17,814 nt of DNA, from positions 1 through 17,814 of the forward strand of contig CAYSAA010000034.1 of the NCBI GenBank assembly GCA_964428905.1, given 5' to 3'. This DNA is from CAYSAA01 sp964428905 (GTDB lineage: Bacteria; Atribacterota; Phoenicimicrobiia; Phoenicimicrobiales; Stramentimicrobiaceae). Of the stretch, positions 6,399 to 15,265 are shown piece after piece. The translations under genes were made by a program, and so were the position numbers. A model generated the notes under the pieces. That model saw only the letters and a list, made by a program, of their open reading frames with translations, ran no database searches and was not told the DNA's origin. Position 1 is the first letter of the stretch. Each line of letters starts with the position of its first letter.

Positions 6399-7262
6399 TT
6401 GAATAGAATTAATTTATTGCTGTTACTGATCCTGACGGTATGTTTTATGTGGGCAATGTCTAATTTACGTCTCAGTTCGTCTAATATGAGTGGTCGGGAA
6501 GGGTTTGCTAAAGAAAACAATTATGATATCAATACCCAAGGGATAGAGATCACGGTAATTTATGATAACTATCTATTTAAATCAGGATTAAAAACTTCCT
6601 GGGGTTTTTCCTGTATTGTAAAGGGAACAGAGAAAACAATTCTCTTTGATACCGGTGGAGATGGGGATACTTTATTGAACAATATGACAGCACTGGCAAT
6701 TGTGCCTGAAGAAGTAGATGTAGTTGTTCTTTCTCATATTCATGGAGATCATGTAGGAGGCTTGGATGACTTTCTGGAGCAAAATCCAAAGGTAACGGTA
6801 TATATACCTCAATCATTTCCCCTGCGTTTCAAAGAAAATATACGAGAATGTGGTACTGAATTTTTGGAGGTCAAAGACGGCAGACAAATATGCCAGGATG
6901 TATACACTACCGGAGAAATGGGTTTAGGAATTAAAGAACAGTCTCTGGTTATTCGAACCGAGAAGGGTATCATTGTCATCACCGGATGTGCCCATCCCGG
7001 TATTGTCGATATTGTCAAAAAAGCGAAGGATTTACTTAAAGAAGATGTACTTTTAGTCATGGGTGGATTTCATCTCATGGGTCATTCACCGGAAAATATT
7101 GAAAGTATTATTTCTCAGTTTAGGGCTTTAGATGTGCATTTCGTTGGCCCATGTCACTGCTCAGGAGATACAACCAGACAGTTATTTGAAAAAGAGTATG
7201 GTAAAAATTACATCAATATTGGCGTCGGAAAAATGATTCATTATAATGACTTGTTAGAGTGA
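6399..7262 (+). CDS. Metallo-beta-lactamase-fold hydrolase, COG1237 type, with N-terminal membrane anchor
   Basis: A 287-residue MBL-fold protein. The zinc-binding motif HIHGDH (113-118) is intact and is followed by TGCAHPGIV (195-203), GGFHL (222-226) and GPCHCSGD (250-257). The AHPGIV and GGFHL signatures are those of the COG1237 group, related to the archaeal dihydropterin ribofuranosylaminobenzene phosphate synthase; bacterial members have unproven substrates. Residues 5-20 are a hydrophobic segment with no clear signal-peptidase site, so the enzyme may be tethered outside the cytoplasmic membrane, which is unusual for the group. The start is TTG at 6399, chosen because AAGGAGGTGA lies 6-7 bases upstream. 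It probably shares an operon with the SDR gene. Confidence 0.9.
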   Translation: MNRINLLLLLILTVCFMWAMSNLRLSSSNMSGREGFAKENNYDINTQGIEITVIYDNYLFKSGLKTSWGFSCIVKGTEKTILFDTGGDGDTLLNNMTALAIVPEEVDVVVLSHIHGDHVGGLDDFLEQNPKVTVYIPQSFPLRFKENIRECGTEFLEVKDGRQICQDVYTTGEMGLGIKEQSLVIRTEKGIIVITGCAHPGIVDIVKKAKDLLKEDVLLVMGGFHLMGHSPENIESIISQFRALDVHFVGPCHCSGDTTRQLFEKEYGKNYINIGVGKMIHYNDLLE

Positions 7263-7369
7263 TGATCAAATTAAATTCAATATTGAGGTTAAACAAGGGA
7301 AAATCTATGGAAATAGAATGATATTATAAAGTATTTTAGAACCGAATGACAAAATAAGGAGTTTATACG

Positions 7370-8359
7370 ATGAATAAAGTACGATGGGGTATATTAAGTA
7401 CTGCTAAAATTGGCTTGGAAAAGGTGATACCTGCCATGCAAAAAGGACAATATTCTCTTATTGATGCCATTGCTTCCCGAAATCTGGTCCGGGCTCAAAA
7501 GGCCGCAGAAAAATTGAATATTCCAAAAAGTTATGGCAATTATGAACAGCTTTTAGCGGATCCTGATATTGATGCCGTTTATATTCCGTTACCCAATCAT
7601 CTCCATGTTCCCTGGTCCAGGAAGGCCTTACAGGCGGGAAAACATGTATTATGTGAAAAACCCATTGGTCTCACCTTGAGCGAGGCACAGGAGTTATTGA
7701 GAGAAAGCAAACAATATCCTCAATTGAAAATAATGGAAGCGTTCATGTATCGTCATCATCCTCAATGGCAGCTAGCCAAAAAATGGATAGAGGAAGGGAA
7801 AATTGGTGATTTACAAGCCATTCAATCATTTTTCTCTTATCATAATCTTGATCCGAATAATATCAGAAATAAGGCTGATATCGGCGGTGGCGGATTAATG
7901 GATATCGGATGTTATTGTATTTCTCTTTCCCGGTTTATTTTTTTCGATGAACCTTTTTAAGTATACGGTGTAATGACCTACGATCCCCAATTGAACATTG
8001 ATCGATTGACCTCCGGCCTTCTGCATTTTAAGGAGGGAACTTCCATCTTTACCTGCGCTACCCAGACTGTTCCTTATCAAAGAGTGAAGATTTTCGGTAC
8101 GAAAGGTTATATAGAAATTGAAATACCTTTCAATGCCCCGCCGGAAAAACCCTGTAAAATTTGGTATGGGGACGGTAATGACATCAAAGAGGTTGTGCTG
8201 GAAATATGTGACCAATACACCATTCAGGGAGATTTATTTTCTCAGGCAATCTTTGCAAATAAACCCGTACCTACACCTCTGGAAGATGCCTTGGCAAATA
8301 TGCTTGTGGTTGAGGCCATCGTAAAAAGTAACAAGCAAGGTAAAGTAGTTGAAATCTAA
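7370..8359 (+). pseudogene. Gfo/Idh/MocA family oxidoreductase interrupted by an in-frame TAA
   Basis: Read through, this is a 329-residue NAD(P)-dependent sugar-type oxidoreductase, normal length for the family. The N-terminal Rossmann domain has GILSTAKIG (7-15) and the catalytic CEKP motif (95-98), and the GGGGLMDIGCY segment is intact. Codon 197 (7958-7960) is TAA. The same frame resumes directly with VYGVMTYDPQ and continues to the natural stop at 8357-8359, covering the C-terminal substrate domain. One base change in a Gln, Lys or Glu codon would explain it; there is no frameshift. It is probably a recent nonsense pseudogene. A sequencing error or stop readthrough is possible, and an ATG at 7973 could restart a fragment but lacks a good ribosome binding site. 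The start ATG at 7370 follows AAGGAG. Confidence 0.85.
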
Positions 8360-8574
8360 AATGATTTTATGGCAGATAAATTATTTAGACATATAAACAG
8401 GATTTTTTTATCAGAAATAAGATATGGGAGGATATCTGCTCCGGAAGAAAAGAGTATGTCAGGAACGTAATTAATATTGATACTATAAACAGTAATATAA
8501 TAAATTTGTTGATTTTATATATAGGTATGGAGATTAAGCTTGAATATTTATCCTATTAGACTATTAAAGTAATA

Positions 8575-9975
8575 TTATACTTCCGAATAGGATTCTTCCA
8601 AATCGGAAGGCACAATTTTACTTTCCATTTCCTGGTGCTCATTCAAAATCTGCTTCTTGATACGTTGAAATAAAATGACTGCCAATACAAAGGTAAGAAT
8701 ATTGGCGATTGGCTGGGCATAGATAAAACCGGAAAATCCAAATAGGTGATTCAGTATAAATAGAGCGGGTATGTAAAATAAACCCTGCCTGGCCAGGGCT
8801 AAAATCAGGGCTGGTTTACCCTTACCAAGCGCCTGGAAACTGACTCTGACTAAGAACTGGATACCAGCAAAGGGCAGGGCAATGATGATGGCACGCATAA
8901 TTTGAGTACCATAAGTGATCACCTGTTCGTTATTGATAAAGACTTGAATCATTTTTCCGGCAAATAAATAAAAGAAGAATACAAAGAAAACTGAGACACC
9001 AGTAGCCATTATGCTGGCCGTTTTAATGATCTCATTAAGCCGGGGTATCTTTTTGGCACCATAACTGTAGCCAATTAAAGGCTGTGTACCTTCAGATAAT
9101 CCGATTAATATCATAATGGCCATGGAAAAAACACGATGATTAATTCCAAAAGCCGCTACTACCATATCATTATAACCTGCTGCCACATAATTACCGAGAG
9201 TCAAGGCAATGCTCATCATTAAGTTATTCAATGATGCCGGGATGCCCACCCTGAAAATTTCCAGATAGATGTCCTTTTGGGGAGAAAAATACTTCCAGTT
9301 AATGGAAATCATACTTCTCTTTTTCCTATAAAACCGAAGATAGAATAATAAGCCTGCTACTTGCCCGATAATGGTGGCGATTGCGGCACCTTTGACGCCA
9401 TAGTTGAGCATAAGGATAAAAATAGGATCAAGAATAATATTTATTCCTGTTCCGATGAACATACCAAACATGGCCACCCTGGCAGCTCCCTCTGAGCGCA
9501 ATAACATGCCCAGCGAAAAATTGGTCATGATAATCATGCTACCAGAAAATATAATGGAAAGATAATTGTAGGCATGGCCAAAAGTTTCCTCGGTTACACC
9601 AATGAAACGCAGGATGGGCGATATAAAGGCTAAACCGGATACAGTAACAATAATACCGGTTAATAAGCAGGAATAAAAGGCCGTTGCGCTGGTCTTTTTA
9701 GCCATTAGATAATCTTTCTTACCCAAAAGTCTGGAAACATAGGATGAAGCTCCAAATCCGAATATACCACTGGCAGACATTAGCATCATGAACATGGGAA
9801 AAGCAATTGAAACAGCAGCTACCTGGAATGGATCATTCAATTTCCCTACAAAGAACGTGTCAGTGAGGTTATAGAAAATCTGAACGATCATACCTAAAAT
9901 TGTTGGAATAGCCAGGCTCGTAATTGCCCGAAAAGGAGGTTCATCCCTTAATATTTTTAATCTTTTTTCATCCAT
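8575..9975 (-). CDS. MATE family multidrug/Na+ exporter
   Basis: A 466-residue integral membrane protein with the two-times-six helix layout of MATE transporters, exporting cationic or aromatic compounds in exchange for Na+ or H+. The first half contains LAIPTILGMIVQIFYNLTDTFFVGKL and the second FFFYLFAGKMIQVFI. The hallmark GFGASSYVSRLLGKKD and the related SEGTQPLIGYSYGAKK of the second repeat are both present. It ends in an acidic cytoplasmic tail. The ATG at 9975 follows AGGAAG by about 9 bases. It lies 96 bases downstream of the marR gene on the same strand, and that pair is a common self-regulated efflux cassette. Its substrate is unknown. It ends convergently with the oxidoreductase pseudogene, and I see no clear terminator in 8360-8574. 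Confidence 0.93.
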   Translation of the reverse strand: MDEKRLKILRDEPPFRAITSLAIPTILGMIVQIFYNLTDTFFVGKLNDPFQVAAVSIAFPMFMMLMSASGIFGFGASSYVSRLLGKKDYLMAKKTSATAFYSCLLTGIIVTVSGLAFISPILRFIGVTEETFGHAYNYLSIIFSGSMIIMTNFSLGMLLRSEGAARVAMFGMFIGTGINIILDPIFILMLNYGVKGAAIATIIGQVAGLLFYLRFYRKKRSMISINWKYFSPQKDIYLEIFRVGIPASLNNLMMSIALTLGNYVAAGYNDMVVAAFGINHRVFSMAIMILIGLSEGTQPLIGYSYGAKKIPRLNEIIKTASIMATGVSVFFVFFFYLFAGKMIQVFINNEQVITYGTQIMRAIIIALPFAGIQFLVRVSFQALGKGKPALILALARQGLFYIPALFILNHLFGFSGFIYAQPIANILTFVLAVILFQRIKKQILNEHQEMESKIVPSDLEESYSEV

Positions 9976-10071
9976 TCATTTGCTTCCTGGTAAATAACAT
10001 TTTTCAATATTTTAAAAAATCAGTGAAACTGAACTGTTTCTATCCTTAACCGATTAAGTGGTAAGAGAAAA

Positions 10072-10506
10072 TTAATTTTTAATTTTTTCCTTAATTTTTA
10101 ACAATAACTGAATAAGAGCATCAATTTCTTGCTGGGTAAAATCTTTCAATAGATAACTTTCTGACTGATTCATATTATGTAAACAGATTCGTTTAATCTC
10201 CATTCCTTTTGCTGTCAACTTTATGATTTTATTTCTGGAATCATCTGTATCGGCTTCTTTTTTAATCAAATCCTTTGTTTCAAGTAATTTTACTAATTTA
10301 GTCATAGAAGAAGGCCTAATCTCCAGAAATTCGTGAATCTGTTTTTGATTAATTTTTTCACTATCATGTTCCCATAGAAAAGCTAATACTTTAAATTGTG
10401 AAACAGTCAAGTCGTTTTGACTTAATTTTTTGTCTATACGCATTTTCAGATGATGACCAATTTGCATAATAAGTCTAAGTATATTTTTTGTCTCGATTTT
10501 TTTCAT
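10072..10506 (-). CDS. MarR family transcriptional regulator
   Basis: A 144-residue winged-helix repressor, typical MarR length. N-terminal helices (KNILRLIMQIGHHLKMRIDKKL) form the dimer part. The DNA-binding core runs LTVSQFKVLAFLWEH, the recognition region IRPSSMTKLVKLLETKDLI, and the wing DTDDSRNKIIKLTAKG with the conserved Asp-x-Arg signature. It is followed by the MATE exporter and preceded by its own consensus promoter, in which a palindrome sits at the -10/+1 region. Autorepression relieved by a small-molecule substrate of the exporter is the standard arrangement. The ATG at 10506 has AGGAGC about 5-6 bases upstream. It is divergent from the large efflux operon starting at 10956, but a shared operator there was not seen. 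Confidence 0.93.
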   Translation of the reverse strand: MKKIETKNILRLIMQIGHHLKMRIDKKLSQNDLTVSQFKVLAFLWEHDSEKINQKQIHEFLEIRPSSMTKLVKLLETKDLIKKEADTDDSRNKIIKLTAKGMEIKRICLHNMNQSESYLLKDFTQQEIDALIQLLLKIKEKIKN

Positions 10507-10518
10507 TAAAGCTCCTAA

Positions 10519-10538
10519 ATATTTAGCTAGCTAAATAT
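10519..10538. promoter_or_regulatory. Probable MarR operator (20-bp perfect palindrome)
   Basis: ATATTTAGCTAGCTAAATAT is a perfect palindrome lying between the -10 box and the marR ribosome binding site, so a bound dimer would block initiation. Its size fits MarR sites. Assignment to this MarR protein is inference from position. Confidence 0.75.
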
Positions 10539-10566
10539 ATTATAGAGAAGTTTTTTTATTTGTCAA
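10539..10566 (-). promoter_or_regulatory. Promoter of the marR-MATE operon
   Basis: The minus strand has a perfect TTGACA (10566-10561), a 16-base spacer and a perfect TATAAT (10544-10539), directly abutting the palindromic operator. Confidence 0.85.
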
Positions 10567-10732
10567 GCGAACGTATATATGTAGAATATAAAAGAGATTT
10601 TTGGATTAGATAGAAAATTTCCTGTTGATTTATAAATGCGAAAATTTTTATAAAAATTTAAGATTTTGTTTAAGCACTTTTTATATTTGATTACTATAAT
10701 AGTAGGTGAACAAAATGTAAATATCATGTTTA

Positions 10733-10920
10733 TTTAACTATGAAAATATCAAGATAATCCATATGATCGTTTTTCACCTGAAATCCAAAAGAGTTATATG
10801 ACTTGTAAATATTCAGTTAAAATACAAGAAAAAAGTATAACTAAAAGCAACCAGGAAAAAGGCACACCTCTTTTAGGGGTTCTGAAAGCCACTGGCTTTG
10901 CGGGTGCGATATTTACTGAA
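10733..10920 (+). repeat. Intergenic repeat, copy B
   Basis: This is the second copy of the element at 5098-5270, in the same orientation and roughly 80% alike by eye. AAATATC (10744-10750) and GATATTT (10909-10915) bound it. The 3' part holds CCTCTTTTAGGGG and the stronger hairpin AAAGCCACTGGCTTT (10884-10898). It ends about 36 bases before the first efflux gene, so it would lie in that mRNA's leader if transcription starts upstream. A TATAAT at 10695-10700 lacks a convincing -35. The stretch 10567-10732 shows nothing else clear. Confidence 0.75.
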
Positions 10921-10955
10921 CAAATTCTAGTTAACAGATATTGAGGAGGAATGAA

Positions 10956-12020
10956 ATGAAGAAAAAATACCTGATTCTTGGGTGCACGCTGCTGCTGGCA
11001 GTATGTATCGGAAGTAGCCCTATTGCAGGTCAGGAAAATATTACCCTGGGGCTTTCCCGGATGATTGCCCTGGCTATTTCCAATAACCTGCAATTTAAAA
11101 AGGCCAGTTATCAGCTGGAGAATACCAAGCTGGAAACCAAAAAAATGGAGGCAGAAAATTTATTAAACAGCTCAAACATAGCAAGTTTACAGAAAGAAAT
11201 AACACTCCTGAATCAACAAAACCAATTTCAATCAGAAAAAGACCAACTTCTGATTCAGGTTGTTGATGATTACTTTCGCCTCTTAATGGCCGAGAAAGAG
11301 ATTGAAAGCAATAAGAAAAATGAAGAACTGGAAAAAATAATCCTGAAAGATATCGAAAAACAGGTGGCAGCCGGGTATAGTATTGACCTTGATTTATTAC
11401 AACAGGGGAATGAATATTATGATGCACTTTTTTCTTACCAGGAAAGTGAGCTGAATTACCAGCAAATGCTTATTGAAATAAAAGACAGATTGGGTATTGA
11501 TCATGACCAGTCTATTGATTTATCAGAGATGGAAGTACCAGAATTTCCGGAAATTTCACTGGAAGATGCCATCAATAAAGCCAGGGAAAACAGTATCAAC
11601 TTACGAAGTCAAGAAATCAAGCTGGAACAGGCGAAAAGGGAGTTGGAAGTAGCAAAAGCAAATGATTTATCAGAAATTGAAATCCTCAAACTGGAAAATA
11701 ACCTGGGAATAGCCCAATTGGATAAATCATTGGCTGAACAGGAGCTTGATTATCAGGTAGAATCTCAATGGTTAAACTATAACCAGGCCAATCATGACAT
11801 TATTTTAAGTCAGAGCAGCCTAAATCAAATGAAGGAAAATGAAAAAATGATTCAGCGGCAGGTTCAGGCTGGATTAAGAAATGAAGAGGAAGCGCTTTCA
11901 GCTACCATTGGTGTATTGGATGCTCAATCACGTCTCATTATCTCTGTTCGACAGGTTTATCAGGGATACCTGGAACTACAGAGGTTAATAGGAACTTTAA
12001 ATGAAGGAGGCTTAAAATGA
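10956..12020 (+). CDS. TolC-like outer membrane efflux protein, helical part only
   Basis: A 354-residue member of the outer membrane efflux protein (OEP) superfamily. Residues 1-27 are a signal peptide (MKKK, Leu-rich core, IAGQ). ITLGLSRMIALAISNNLQFKKA is the typical OEP opening, followed by long heptad-rich helices, and the second OEP repeat starts near SLEDAINKARENSINLRSQEIKL. At about 327 mature residues it is much shorter than TolC, and I do not find the strand-rich segments that form the outer membrane barrel. It may form only the periplasmic tunnel or assemble with the next gene's product. The ATG at 10956 follows GAGGAGGA; an in-frame TTG at 10941 overlaps that site. The stop overlaps the next start as ATGA, so translation is coupled. 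The 12-2 helix pattern is read by eye. Confidence 0.82.
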   Translation: MKKKYLILGCTLLLAVCIGSSPIAGQENITLGLSRMIALAISNNLQFKKASYQLENTKLETKKMEAENLLNSSNIASLQKEITLLNQQNQFQSEKDQLLIQVVDDYFRLLMAEKEIESNKKNEELEKIILKDIEKQVAAGYSIDLDLLQQGNEYYDALFSYQESELNYQQMLIEIKDRLGIDHDQSIDLSEMEVPEFPEISLEDAINKARENSINLRSQEIKLEQAKRELEVAKANDLSEIEILKLENNLGIAQLDKSLAEQELDYQVESQWLNYNQANHDIILSQSSLNQMKENEKMIQRQVQAGLRNEEEALSATIGVLDAQSRLIISVRQVYQGYLELQRLIGTLNEGGLK

Positions 12021-13492
12021 AAAACAATAAATACATCAGTATAAAGTATAATTTTCAGGTGATGATTTTAACTTTTTGCTGTATTTTCATTTTGTCTTTA
12101 CCAGCCGGGGCGAGTGAGGTAAAGGAATTGAGTTTCAAAGAAGCGATTCAGTGGGGTATTGAAAAAAATCATGATTTGCAAATGATTCGAAACAGCATTA
12201 ATGAGCTGGAGAGAAATTTAAAAATTCTGGATGCTTCCGAATCTATACAGACCGATTTAAGTGTAACACCTATCTGGCATTTTGGTTATAAAGAAGGAGA
12301 TATAGAAGAAGGGGAGGTAGTGGAATTGGGTGAAAAATCTTTTACGACTGCTGCTCAGGTCAATCTAAAATCTACCAAAAAACTTATCGGTGATATTAAT
12401 CTATCTTCAGAATTTACCTGGGAATCAGAGGATCTCAATCAGGAGGGGAATTTTGAGGAAATCCTTAGCCAAATTAATGCCAATCTAAAATTAGAAAAAA
12501 ATATTTATCCGGGTAGCTGGGCTGAAAATGAAAAACAGGTCTATTCCATTAAAAATAATTTGCAGAAAAGATTAGAAGAATTAAGGTGGGAAGAAATGGA
12601 AAAACAGATTGAATTTATCAGAGATTATTTAGATATTATTCGTCTGCAGGAACAGGTAGATATTGCTGAAGAACGTATGGTACTGGCTGAAGAGGAATTA
12701 TCCAGGGTAAGAAGAAAGATTACATTGGGAGAAGGCGGATACCAACAGGAAACAGAGGCCAAAATTGCGCTGGAAGAAGCTAAAAATCAATTATTTAATC
12801 AGGAAAAGAATCTTTCCCGGTCAAAAAAACAATTCTCACTTCTACTGAATCTATCTGAAGATGTAGCGATTGAGTTTGAAAGAAATGTTGATTTTATCCA
12901 GGGACTTTTCTCTCGAATGAATATAATGGAGATTGATCATGAAATTCAGGCGAATTTAATCGATGAAATTTTGGAAAAAAATTATCAGATTAAGAACAAT
13001 CAATTGGAAAAGGATGAATTAATCAAGGAACTGGAATGGACCGAAGATGAGGGAAAACCAAAAGTGAATCTGGCCGGTGGTTATCAATTGCCGGCTAACT
13101 GGTTTGTGATGGTGGATTTTTCAGTCAAATTAGCGGATGGTGGAGTCCAGGAGTTGAAAGAGGAGCAAAAACAGGATAATATCCGACAGAAAGAAAATGC
13201 TATCACTTATCTAAAAGAGCAATTAAAATTAGAAGCTGAACAATTATTAGATCAAGACCAGTATAACCAGCTTCATTGGGATACCCAGCTATTGGCTCTG
13301 GAAAAAGAACAAAGTAGAGCTGAGATTATGGAAAAACAATATCAGCAAGGGGCAATCAGTGAGATTCAATGGAAGAGTGAAATTCTGACCTTGCAAGAAA
13401 AAGAAATAAATGTAAAGCTGGCTAAGGATGAATGGCTTGTGAATCGTCTGCAGTTAGCACATTTTATTGGATCTTTAGAGGAAGAACTTTGA
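12017..13492 (+). CDS. TolC-like outer membrane efflux protein with barrel strands
   Basis: A 491-residue OEP-family protein. The N-terminus has a slightly long signal peptide whose hydrophobic core (VMILTFCCIFILSLP) ends in PAGASE. KELSFKEAIQWGIEKNHDLQMI is the OEP opening motif. Strand-like stretches typical of the barrel occur at about 75-145 (TDLSVTPIWHFGY, FTTAAQVNLKS, GDINLSSEFTWES) and about 345-375 (PKVNLAGGYQLPANWFVMVDFSV). They separate long coiled helices rich in Glu, Lys and Gln. Length and layout match full TolC homologues, so it is the likely outer membrane channel of this operon. It overlaps the previous gene by 4 bases, and AAGGAGG lies 6 bases before its ATG. The next gene starts 12 bases downstream. 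Confidence 0.85.
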   Translation: MKNNKYISIKYNFQVMILTFCCIFILSLPAGASEVKELSFKEAIQWGIEKNHDLQMIRNSINELERNLKILDASESIQTDLSVTPIWHFGYKEGDIEEGEVVELGEKSFTTAAQVNLKSTKKLIGDINLSSEFTWESEDLNQEGNFEEILSQINANLKLEKNIYPGSWAENEKQVYSIKNNLQKRLEELRWEEMEKQIEFIRDYLDIIRLQEQVDIAEERMVLAEEELSRVRRKITLGEGGYQQETEAKIALEEAKNQLFNQEKNLSRSKKQFSLLLNLSEDVAIEFERNVDFIQGLFSRMNIMEIDHEIQANLIDEILEKNYQIKNNQLEKDELIKELEWTEDEGKPKVNLAGGYQLPANWFVMVDFSVKLADGGVQELKEEQKQDNIRQKENAITYLKEQLKLEAEQLLDQDQYNQLHWDTQLLALEKEQSRAEIMEKQYQQGAISEIQWKSEILTLQEKEINVKLAKDEWLVNRLQLAHFIGSLEEEL

Positions 13493-13503
13493 GGTATTAA
13501 AGC

Positions 13504-14571
13504 ATGAGAAAGAAAAAATTATTTATTTGGCTTTTTATACTGATATTAATTAGTAGTGGCATTTATCTGGGAAAAGATTATTTGCCCATTCCTGTTATTG
13601 GTGATACTTCTAAAACAGGAGGAGAAGACAGTTATGCCCAGGAAATTGACCCTGATTCGGTTAGAGAAGTGAGCAGGGGAAGCATCAAAAAAACAGTATC
13701 AACCAGTGGCTATATTAAACCGGAGAATGAGGCCTATTTAAGTTTTGCTACTACCGGAACAACCGGCGGAACAGTAGAAAGTATCATGGTTGCAGCCGGT
13801 GATCTGGTAGAAAAAGGACAGGAGCTGGTTAAGCTGGAAGATAAACAGGAACGTCTGAATTATCTGAGTGCAAAAAATGAATATGAACTGGCCAAAATTA
13901 CCGGGTCTCCCACTCAGATAGAAGAAAAGAAGTTGACTATGGAAGTGGCGTTGGATAAATACGAATCCAAAACACTAAAAGCCCCTTTCTCCGGCAAAAT
14001 AGTTGATATTTTTGTCGAAGAGGCAGATTTTATCGAGGGAAATGATGATGTTGTTTACATGATTGATGACTCTTCCTATGAAGTGAAAGTATCCATCAGT
14101 GAGGTGGATAGTTTGAGCGTAGAAGTAGGTCAGGATGTGGAAATTGAATTGGATATTCTTAAAGAACAGATTTTCCAGGGAACAGTAGCTGAGGTTGCCG
14201 AATATGCCAAAGCCGAAAGTGGAGTGGTAACTGTTCCAGTGACACTGCGCATGGATGAAGTATCCCCTTATTTTAAACCGGGCTTTTCGGCCACTGCTGA
14301 AATTATTGTGGATTCCGTCGAAAATGCTACTATAGTTCCGGTTACGGCAATTTCAGAAGGGAATCGGGGGAGTATGGTGTTAAAAGTTGAAGGTAACAAG
14401 GCAACCCCCACTCAGATAAAAACCGGGATCAGTAACGGATTTTACCAGCAAATTGTTGAGGGTCTACAGGAAGGAGACAGGATTGTGGTCAATAGTTACC
14501 AGATGAATACTTCTGCAGGTTCTCAAAAAGGGGCATTTGGTGGGGCCGCACCAATGCTAAGGATGAGGTAA
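13504..14571 (+). CDS. MacA-like periplasmic adaptor (membrane fusion protein)
   Basis: A 355-residue RND/MFP-type adaptor linking an inner membrane ABC transporter to TolC. Residues 6-22 are a membrane anchor. The lipoyl half-motifs are GGTVESIMVAAGDLVEKGQELVKL (about 88-111) and TLKAPFSGKIVDIFVEEADFI (157-177). Beta-barrel and membrane-proximal regions follow (PYFKPGFSATAEI, ATIVPVTAISEGNRGSMVLKV, GISNGFYQQIVEGLQEGDRIVV). The intervening hairpin spans only about 114-156, shorter than in E. coli MacA, so contact with TolC may be made by an elongated partner. It ends in a Gly/Met-rich tail. GAGGT precedes the ATG by 8 bases. The gene lies between the TolC-like genes and the ABC genes. Confidence 0.93.
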   Translation: MRKKKLFIWLFILILISSGIYLGKDYLPIPVIGDTSKTGGEDSYAQEIDPDSVREVSRGSIKKTVSTSGYIKPENEAYLSFATTGTTGGTVESIMVAAGDLVEKGQELVKLEDKQERLNYLSAKNEYELAKITGSPTQIEEKKLTMEVALDKYESKTLKAPFSGKIVDIFVEEADFIEGNDDVVYMIDDSSYEVKVSISEVDSLSVEVGQDVEIELDILKEQIFQGTVAEVAEYAKAESGVVTVPVTLRMDEVSPYFKPGFSATAEIIVDSVENATIVPVTAISEGNRGSMVLKVEGNKATPTQIKTGISNGFYQQIVEGLQEGDRIVVNSYQMNTSAGSQKGAFGGAAPMLRMR

Positions 14572-14578
14572 ACAAACA

Positions 14579-15265
14579 ATGAGCATAGTAATGAAAGTAG
14601 AAAAAATAACCAAAACTTATCATTTAGGAAAAGTAAAAGTTGAAGCCTTAAGAGGAGTTTCTTTTGAAATAAACGAAGGGGAATTTGTTTCCATTATGGG
14701 TCCTTCAGGTTCAGGAAAGTCAACTCTCATGCATATTATTGGTTGTCTGGATTATGCCACCGGAGGAAAATATTTTCTTGCTGATCAGGATGTTAATCTT
14801 CTTAATGATAATCAATTGGCTTTATTTCGCAATAAAAAAATTGGTTTTGTCTTTCAGCAGTTTAACCTTTTACCCCGGGCTACTAATTTAAGAAATGTTG
14901 AACTTCCTTTGATTTATGCCGGCACCCCGGCAAGGAAAAGAAAAAAAATAGCATTACAGGCTCTCGAGGATGTGGGGCTGGGTGATCGAATTGGTCATCG
15001 GCCCAACGAGATTTCCGGCGGGCAAAAACAACGGGTAGCTATTGCCCGGGCTTTGGTTAATCACCCTTCTATTATTTTAGCCGATGAACCAACAGGGAAT
15101 CTGGATTCCAAAACCGGTCTGGATATCATGAATATGATTCAAAAATTGCATAAGGAAGGGAATACTATTATTCTGGTTACCCATGAACCAGAAGTTGCTG
15201 GTTATGCCAAAAGAATTATCCATTTAAAAGATGGCTTGATTGATAAAGATGAGGTAGTGGCATGA
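14579..15265 (+). CDS. ABC transporter ATP-binding protein, MacB/LolD type
   Basis: A 228-residue cytoplasmic ATPase that powers the neighbouring permease. It has Walker A GPSGSGKST (41-49), Q-loop VFQQFN with Gln93/94, signature ISGGQKQRVAIARAL (145-159), Walker B IILADEP (165-171) with the catalytic Glu170, and His202 of the H-loop (THEPEVA). The features GCLDYATGG and EVAGYAKRIIHLKDG place it in the MacB/LolD/FtsE-like group, which drives mechanotransmission rather than transmembrane passage. The gene starts 8 bases after the adaptor stop, with only a weak GATGAGGT site, and overlaps the permease by ATGA. In E. coli MacB the ATPase and permease are fused; here they are separate, as usual in Bacillota. 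Confidence 0.95.
   Translation: MSIVMKVEKITKTYHLGKVKVEALRGVSFEINEGEFVSIMGPSGSGKSTLMHIIGCLDYATGGKYFLADQDVNLLNDNQLALFRNKKIGFVFQQFNLLPRATNLRNVELPLIYAGTPARKRKKIALQALEDVGLGDRIGHRPNEISGGQKQRVAIARALVNHPSIILADEPTGNLDSKTGLDIMNMIQKLHKEGNTIILVTHEPEVAGYAKRIIHLKDGLIDKDEVVA

Noticed and set aside
7973..8359. Independent gene for the C-terminal half of the oxidoreductase
   Set aside because: It is in the same frame as the upstream half, no Shine-Dalgarno precedes the ATG, and the protein begins in mid-domain.
10666..10700. Promoter for the efflux operon (TTGTTT and TATAAT)
   Set aside because: The spacing is 23 bases and no better -35 lies at 16-18 bases from TATAAT, so it is not listed as a feature.
10884..10898. 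GCCACTG in repeat B as a cobalamin riboswitch box
   Set aside because: The other B12-box elements are absent, and GCCACT simply forms part of a local AAAGCC/GGCTTT hairpin.
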